Of a stretch of 64,000 nt of DNA, positions 59,252 to 64,000 are shown piece after piece. This DNA comes from JAJNPS01 sp031378845 (GTDB lineage: Bacteria; Pseudomonadota; Alphaproteobacteria; Rhodobacterales; Rhodobacteraceae). The first letter of the stretch is position 1, and every line of letters starts with the position of its first letter. The notes beneath the pieces were generated by a model. That model worked only from the letters and a program-made list of their open reading frames with translations. It had not been told where the DNA came from and ran no database searches. The translations under genes were made by a program, and so were the position numbers. The stretch is from positions 124,001-188,000 of the forward strand of contig JANNES010000015.1 in assembly GCA_031378845.1 (NCBI GenBank), read 5' to 3'.

Positions 59252-60394
59252 ATGACGATCCATTGGTGCGGCACAGGCCTGTCGTCGGGCCCCGGACTTC
59301 GCAGGCTGATCGAGGCAGGCCATCGCGTCGTCGTCTGGAACCGGACGGTTGAAAAGGCGCGCGAAACCGTCGGCGATCTGACGGCCGACATCCGCCCCTA
59401 TTCGCTTGCGGCCCTGACTGCGGCGCTGGCACCGGGCGACGTGGCCATCTCAATGCTGCCCGCCGACCAGCATGTTGCCATTGCGCAAGCCTGCCTTGGC
59501 AAAGGCGCGCACTTCGTCTCATCCTCCTACATCGCGCCGCAGATGCGGAGCCTGGATGACAGGTTTCGTCTGGCGGGCCTCGTCTCGGTCAACGAGGTCG
59601 GCCTTGATCCCGGCATCGACCACCTGATGGCGCATGATCTGGTCGCCCGCTACCGCGCCGCGAAGTCCTACCACGTCGAAAACGTGCTCAGTTTTACCTC
59701 CTATTGCGGTGGCGTGCCGAAAATCCCCAACGCGTTCCGCTACAAGTTCAGCTGGTCGCCCCTGGGTGTGCTCAAGGCGCTGCGCTCCCCGTCGCGATCT
59801 TTACGTAATTTCAGTGAGTTACGTATCAGCCGCCCGTGGGACGCGATTACCAGCTACATCGCACCTCTGCCGCAGCCTGAAAGCTTTGAGGTCTATCCTA
59901 ACCGCGACAGCTATCCCTTCATGGCCGATTACCGCTTTGACGCCGACTGGAAGGTCCGCGACTTCGTCCGTGGCACGATCCGGCTGAACGGCTGGGCGGA
60001 TGCCTGGGCCCCGGTCTTTGCCGAGATCGAGACGCTCTCCGGTCCCGAAGGCGATGCCCGTCTGGCCGAGATGGCGTCGGCCTTCTGGCGCGACAACGCC
60101 TATGCGACCGGTGAGCCGGACCGCGTTGTCCTCTTTGTCAGCCTCAAGGCGGAACGCGCCGGGCTGCCCGTCTTTCACGAGACCTGGGCGCTTGATGCGC
60201 AGGGCGATGTGCGCGGCACGGCGATGGGGCGGCTGGTTTCGGTGCCGGTCTCGCTGGCCGTTGAATCCGTCCTTGCGCGGCAGATCCCCGCCGGCGTACA
60301 TGCCGCTCCGCACGATCCTCGCCTCTTGGCACCCTGGCTTGCCGAAGTCGGGCGTCTGTCACAATACATGGCCCGCATCCAGCACGTCGCGTAA
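59252..60394 (+). CDS. Saccharopine dehydrogenase C-terminal type (LYS9-like reductase)
   Basis: This encodes 380 residues. It has an N-terminal Rossmann fold (IHWCGTGLSSGPGLRRLIE), the SMLPADQHVAIAQACLGKGAHFVSSSY segment and NEVGLDPGIDHLMA. FTSYCGGVPKIPNAFRYKFSWSP is diagnostic of the glutamate-forming saccharopine dehydrogenase. It interconverts saccharopine with glutamate and alpha-aminoadipate semialdehyde. Together with the preceding gene it forms the two-enzyme saccharopine route of lysine catabolism. The fused LKR/SDH enzyme of animals and plants does both steps in one chain; here they are separate. Confidence 0.92.
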   Translation: MTIHWCGTGLSSGPGLRRLIEAGHRVVVWNRTVEKARETVGDLTADIRPYSLAALTAALAPGDVAISMLPADQHVAIAQACLGKGAHFVSSSYIAPQMRSLDDRFRLAGLVSVNEVGLDPGIDHLMAHDLVARYRAAKSYHVENVLSFTSYCGGVPKIPNAFRYKFSWSPLGVLKALRSPSRSLRNFSELRISRPWDAITSYIAPLPQPESFEVYPNRDSYPFMADYRFDADWKVRDFVRGTIRLNGWADAWAPVFAEIETLSGPEGDARLAEMASAFWRDNAYATGEPDRVVLFVSLKAERAGLPVFHETWALDAQGDVRGTAMGRLVSVPVSLAVESVLARQIPAGVHAAPHDPRLLAPWLAEVGRLSQYMARIQHVA

Positions 60395-60528
60395 AGGTGC
60401 CGACGCGAACTGTCGGTGGAAAGCCCGTCCGCTTGGGGGTGACTTCGCCGCCCCGGAACGGTAAGTTTGTGCCAAGACCCGGACACCGGGCACCGCGAGG
60501 CAAACCAGAGGCACAAGGGTAGGGCAGT

Positions 60529-62271
60529 GTGAAGGCGACCGCGACGATCTATGCCCAGACCGAGGTCTTGCGCAATCGATGGGCAAGTTGGCGCGCTGGC
60601 CGTGCACCCTTGGCCAAGGGATTCGTCTCGCAACCCGAACCCAAAAGCATCGGCCTTTATGCGCGCGGCAAACAGCTTGTGACAGGCAACGTCCTTTTGG
60701 CCGGGCATCTGGCGCAGGCGCCGGGCCAGTCTTTGTGGGATATCGCGCCGCCCGAAGCGGCCTTTGCCGAAGCTGCCCACGGCTTTGCCTGGCTCGATGA
60801 TTTGGCGGCCCTCGGCGACGGCACCGCGCGCGGCCGCGCACAGGCTTGGACGTGGGACTGGATCGCCCGCTTTGGCCAGGGCACCGGCCCCGGCTGGACA
60901 CCCGACCTGACCGGTCGGCGGCTGATCCGCTGGATCCATCACGCATTGATGCTGCTCAACAGTCGCGATCCGGCGGCGTCTGCGGCCTATTACAAGTCGA
61001 TCTCGCGCCAGACCGCGTTTCTGGCCAAGCGCTGGCCCGCCGCAGCCCCCGGCCTGCCCCGGTTCGAGGCGCTGACGGGCCTGATCTATGCGGGCCTATC
61101 TCTGACGGGTATGGAACAGCATGCCGAAACCGCCAAGACAGCCCTCGATCACGAATGTGGCAAGGAAATCGATGCCGACGGCAGCATCCCCACGCGCAAC
61201 CCCGAAGAGCTGCTTGAGGTGTTCACACTCTTGATCTGGGCGGGGCAGGCCCTCAGCGAGGCGGGCAGGTCACCGGGCCCGGCACATGTGGCCGCGATCG
61301 AACGGATTGCGCCCGCATTGCGCACTTTGCGGCATGCTGATGGCGGGCTTGCGCGTTTTCACGGCGGCGGCAAGGGACTGGAGGGCAGGCTCGACCGTGC
61401 GCTGGCCGCAAGCGGGGCCAAGCCGCAACCGCATCCGGTACTGGCGATGGGTTTTGCGCGGCTCGGCGGCGGGCGCACCACGGTGATCGTTGACGCAGCA
61501 CCGCCCCCACTGGGACTTGCCAGCGCGACGGCTCATGCCTCGACGGCAGCATTCGAGATGACGTCAGGGCGACGGCCGGTGATTGTCAGCTGCGGTTCCG
61601 GCACGCCATTTGGAACGGAGTGGCACCGGGCCGGGCGCGCGACGGCCTCGCATTCGGTGCTGTCGGTTGACGGCGTATCGTCGTCGCGCTTTGGCTCCGG
61701 TCCGCGAAATGTCGAAACCTTCAGCGAGCGCGCCAAGATCACCACGCAGCGCCAGTTTTCAGGCCCTGCCGGGGTCGAGATCCTCTTGTCGCATGATGGC
61801 TGGGTCCGCACCCACGGCCTGATTGCGTCGCGTCGTCTTTTGCTGTCATCAGACGGCCGTCACCTGACTGGCGAGGAGTCCTTGCTGGCCGCCACCCCGG
61901 ACGAACGTCGCCGGTTCGAAGCCATCATGAATCAGACCAATCTGGAAGGCGCGCCCGTTTCTGTGCGGTTTCATTTGCATCCGGACGTCGATGCGACCCT
62001 CGATCTTGGCGGCACGGCGGTGTCGCTGGCGCTGAAAAGCGGCGAGATCTGGGTCTTTAGACATGACGGGCAAGGCGAACTTGCACTGTCGCCTTCGGTC
62101 TATCTGGAAAAGGGCCGCATCTCGCCCCGCCCCGGCCGTCAGATCGTGCTCACCCGCAACGCGGTGCAATACGACAACCGGATCGGCTGGACCTTGGCCA
62201 AAGCACAAGATACTCCGCTTGCCATCCGCGACCTTGACCGGGACGACATCCCGGTTGCGGCGCAGTCCTGA
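60529..62271 (+). CDS. Heparinase II/III-family protein
   Basis: This encodes 580 residues. The N-terminal half is the alpha/alpha-toroid region (WAWDWIARFG-like, LTGRRLIRWIHHALML). The C-terminal half is the beta-sandwich heparinase II/III domain (SATAHASTAAFEMTSGRRPVIV, WHRAGRATASHSVLSVDG). Such proteins are polysaccharide lyases or their inactive relatives. In Rhodobacterales a copy sits upstream of purH, as here, and its substrate is unclear. The start is GTG at 60529 after AGGG. It ends ten bases before purH, which suggests co-transcription. Confidence 0.9.
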   Translation: MKATATIYAQTEVLRNRWASWRAGRAPLAKGFVSQPEPKSIGLYARGKQLVTGNVLLAGHLAQAPGQSLWDIAPPEAAFAEAAHGFAWLDDLAALGDGTARGRAQAWTWDWIARFGQGTGPGWTPDLTGRRLIRWIHHALMLLNSRDPAASAAYYKSISRQTAFLAKRWPAAAPGLPRFEALTGLIYAGLSLTGMEQHAETAKTALDHECGKEIDADGSIPTRNPEELLEVFTLLIWAGQALSEAGRSPGPAHVAAIERIAPALRTLRHADGGLARFHGGGKGLEGRLDRALAASGAKPQPHPVLAMGFARLGGGRTTVIVDAAPPPLGLASATAHASTAAFEMTSGRRPVIVSCGSGTPFGTEWHRAGRATASHSVLSVDGVSSSRFGSGPRNVETFSERAKITTQRQFSGPAGVEILLSHDGWVRTHGLIASRRLLLSSDGRHLTGEESLLAATPDERRRFEAIMNQTNLEGAPVSVRFHLHPDVDATLDLGGTAVSLALKSGEIWVFRHDGQGELALSPSVYLEKGRISPRPGRQIVLTRNAVQYDNRIGWTLAKAQDTPLAIRDLDRDDIPVAAQS

Positions 62272-62281
62272 GGAGACCGCC

Positions 62282-63868
62282 ATGCCCGACCTTGTGCCCG
62301 TTGGCCGTGCGCTGATCTCGGTGTCCGACAAGACCGGTCTTCTGGAATTGGCGCGGACACTCGCGCGCCTTGGGGTGGAGCTGATTTCGACCGGCGGGAC
62401 CTCGGGGATGCTGCGCGCGGCAGGCATGACGGTGCGCGATGTCGCGGAGGTGACGGGATACCCCGAAATGATGGGGGGCCGCGTCAAGACCTTGCATCCT
62501 GCCGTACATGGCGGATTGCTCGCGTTGCGCGACGATGACGAACATCTGGTCGCAATGGCTGCCCACGGGATTGAGCCGATCGACCTTTTGATCGTGAACC
62601 TCTACCCGTTTGAGGCGACTGTGGCGCGGGGCGCGGATATCGACACCTGCATCGAGAATATCGACATCGGCGGCCCCGCGATGATCCGCGCCGCTGCCAA
62701 GAACCACCGCTTTGTCGCCGTGGTGACCGACCCCGATGACTACGCAAGCCTCACCGACCAACTGGCGGCACATGATGGCGCGACCACCCGCATCTTCCGC
62801 AAGACAATGGCACTGCAAGCCTTTGCCCGCACCGCCGCCTATGACGCGGCCGTCGCGAACTGGATGACGACCGCCTTTCAGATGCCGCCTCCACGCCACC
62901 GCACCTTTTCGGGGCAGTTGCGGCAAACTCTGCGCTATGGCGAAAATCCGCATCAGACTGCCGCCTTCTACACCGATGGCTCGGCGCGCGAAGGCGTGGC
63001 GACCGCGCGTCAGTGGCAAGGCAAAGAGCTGTCTTTCAACAATCTCAATGACACCGATGCGGCCTATGAACTGGTGACCGAATTCGGCGCCGACAGCCCG
63101 GCTTGTGCGATCATCAAACACGCCAATCCTTGCGGCGTTGCGCGCGCCGACAGCCTTGTTGCGGCCTACCGTCAGGCATTGGCCTGCGATCCGACCTCGG
63201 CCTTTGGCGGGATCATCGCGCTGAACCAACCCCTGGATGCCGCAACCGCAGAGGAAATTGCCACCCTGTTCACCGAAGTCGTTATTGCCCCCGGTGCCAA
63301 TGACAGCGCGCGGGCGGTCTTTGCCGCCAAAAAGAACCTCCGGCTTTTGACCACCGGCGGCCTGCCCGACCCGCAGGCGCACGCAGCGGTCTTCAAACAA
63401 CTCGCGGGTGGCTTTCTGGTGCAGGACCGCGACAACGGCGCGATTGCCCCTGCCGACCTGCACACCGTCACAGACCGCGCCCCGACCCCGAACGAGATGG
63501 CGGACCTCATGTTCGCCTGGACCGTCGCCAAGCACGTCAAATCCAACGCCATCGTCCTTGCCAAAGATCTCGCCACCGTCGGGATCGGCGCAGGGCAAAT
63601 GAGCCGCGTTGACAGTACACGCATCGCCGTGCGCAAGGCGCAAGACATGGCCGACACACAAGGTCTGCCCGCCTCACCCGCGAATGGTGCGGTCGCTGCC
63701 TCGGATGCGTTTTTCCCCTTTGCCGACGGTATCTTGGCGATTGCCAAGGCGGGTGTGACCGCGATCATACAGCCCGGCGGATCGATGCGCGACGACGAGG
63801 TGATTGCCGCCGCAAATACGCACGGGCTGGCCATGGTCTTTACCGGGCAACGGCATTTCCGGCACTGA
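62282..63868 (+). CDS. purH: Bifunctional AICAR formyltransferase/IMP cyclohydrolase
   Basis: PurH performs the last two steps of IMP synthesis: formyl transfer from 10-formyl-tetrahydrofolate to AICAR, then ring closure. The 528-residue product has the cyclohydrolase (MGS-like) domain first (ALISVSDKTGLLELA, STGGTSGMLR, GGRVKTLHPAVHGG). The transformylase domain follows, with LRYGENPHQTAAF, KHANPCGVA and the end-segment DAFFPFADGI. Start ATG at 62282 follows AGGAG. lspA starts one base after its stop. Confidence 0.98.
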   Translation: MPDLVPVGRALISVSDKTGLLELARTLARLGVELISTGGTSGMLRAAGMTVRDVAEVTGYPEMMGGRVKTLHPAVHGGLLALRDDDEHLVAMAAHGIEPIDLLIVNLYPFEATVARGADIDTCIENIDIGGPAMIRAAAKNHRFVAVVTDPDDYASLTDQLAAHDGATTRIFRKTMALQAFARTAAYDAAVANWMTTAFQMPPPRHRTFSGQLRQTLRYGENPHQTAAFYTDGSAREGVATARQWQGKELSFNNLNDTDAAYELVTEFGADSPACAIIKHANPCGVARADSLVAAYRQALACDPTSAFGGIIALNQPLDAATAEEIATLFTEVVIAPGANDSARAVFAAKKNLRLLTTGGLPDPQAHAAVFKQLAGGFLVQDRDNGAIAPADLHTVTDRAPTPNEMADLMFAWTVAKHVKSNAIVLAKDLATVGIGAGQMSRVDSTRIAVRKAQDMADTQGLPASPANGAVAASDAFFPFADGILAIAKAGVTAIIQPGGSMRDDEVIAAANTHGLAMVFTGQRHFRH

Positions 63869-63869
63869 C

Positions 63870-64000
63870 ATGCGCACTCTGTCCCTCACAGCATTGGCGA
63901 CTTTCGCCCTTGATCAGGCCAGCAAAATGGCCGTCGTGCACGGCTTGAACCTGATTGACCGCGGTGTGATCGAGGTTTATCCGCCTTTCCTCACCTTTCG
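63870..64000 (+). CDS. lspA: Lipoprotein signal peptidase (5' part only)
   Basis: LspA cleaves the signal peptide of prolipoproteins in the inner membrane. Only the first 43 residues lie in the window: a hydrophobic N-terminal helix, then FALDQASKMAVVHGL, which contains the family's D-x-x-[ST]K segment, then the beginning of the first periplasmic loop. The ATG at 63870 follows the purH stop by one base. This order is common in Rhodobacteraceae. Confidence 0.9.
   Translation, partial: MRTLSLTALATFALDQASKMAVVHGLNLIDRGVIEVYPPFLTF

Noticed and set aside
62150..63661. Minus-strand frame of 503 residues opposite purH
   Set aside because: Antisense shadow; purH is certain on the plus strand.

Overview
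The window looks like chromosomal DNA of an alphaproteobacterium of the Rhodobacteraceae (Roseobacter-type). The basis is a high G+C content, dense operons with ATGA/GTGA start-stop overlaps, and an NAD-dependent formate dehydrogenase operon in the order fdsG-B-A-fdhD-fdsD. Other supporting neighbourhoods are pgsA-moaD-moaE beside uvrC, and a heparinase-like gene upstream of purH and lspA. No rRNA, tRNA, CRISPR array, insertion sequence or phage gene was found.

Layout. (1) 1-7.4 kb, minus strand: an operon of eight mostly unnamed proteins around an AAA ATPase, with a long coiled-coil protein and several small membrane proteins. Two members have lower G+C and look like later insertions. (2) 7.6-16.6 kb: panB-panC, a cupin protein, an L,D-transpeptidase, a zinc-ribbon protein, a HAD hydrolase, a sugar O-acetyltransferase, pgsA-moaD-moaE and an acyltransferase-3 membrane protein. 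(3) 16.5-20.5 kb: uvrC, a pteridine-reductase-like SDR, a tiny zinc-ribbon membrane protein and an S49 peptidase. (4) 20.5-27.4 kb: a LysR regulator and the molybdenum/tungsten formate dehydrogenase operon.

(5) 27.5-40.2 kb, minus strand: a compact biosynthetic cluster with a type I PKS (KS-AT-KR-DH-ACP-TE), a family 2 glycosyltransferase, an NRPS and an Sfp/EntD-like phosphopantetheinyl transferase. The NRPS has the order formyltransferase, partial condensation domain, adenylation domain with a luciferase-like monooxygenase inside it, carrier protein. The adenylation pocket residues I read out resemble the glycine code. This is the most distinctive system in the window: a two-module line that could build a small N-formylated, oxidised glycine-derived polyketide.

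(6) 40.6-58 kb: exopolysaccharide genes. They comprise glycosyltransferases, a BY-kinase-like P-loop protein and its chain-length partner, an ExoY-type initiating sugar transferase, the dTDP-L-rhamnose genes rfbCBDA and a Gfo/Idh oxidoreductase. Two related SGNH-type proteins follow; one is catalytically degenerate and fused to a glycoside-hydrolase-like domain. No flippase, polymerase or outer-membrane exporter is visible. (7) 58-64 kb: two saccharopine dehydrogenases (lysine catabolism), a heparinase II/III-like protein, purH and the start of lspA.

All family assignments are read from the protein sequences and from memory of the families; no database search was possible. Start codons were chosen from Shine-Dalgarno spacing and gene overlaps, and are stated where they differ from the longest reading frame.
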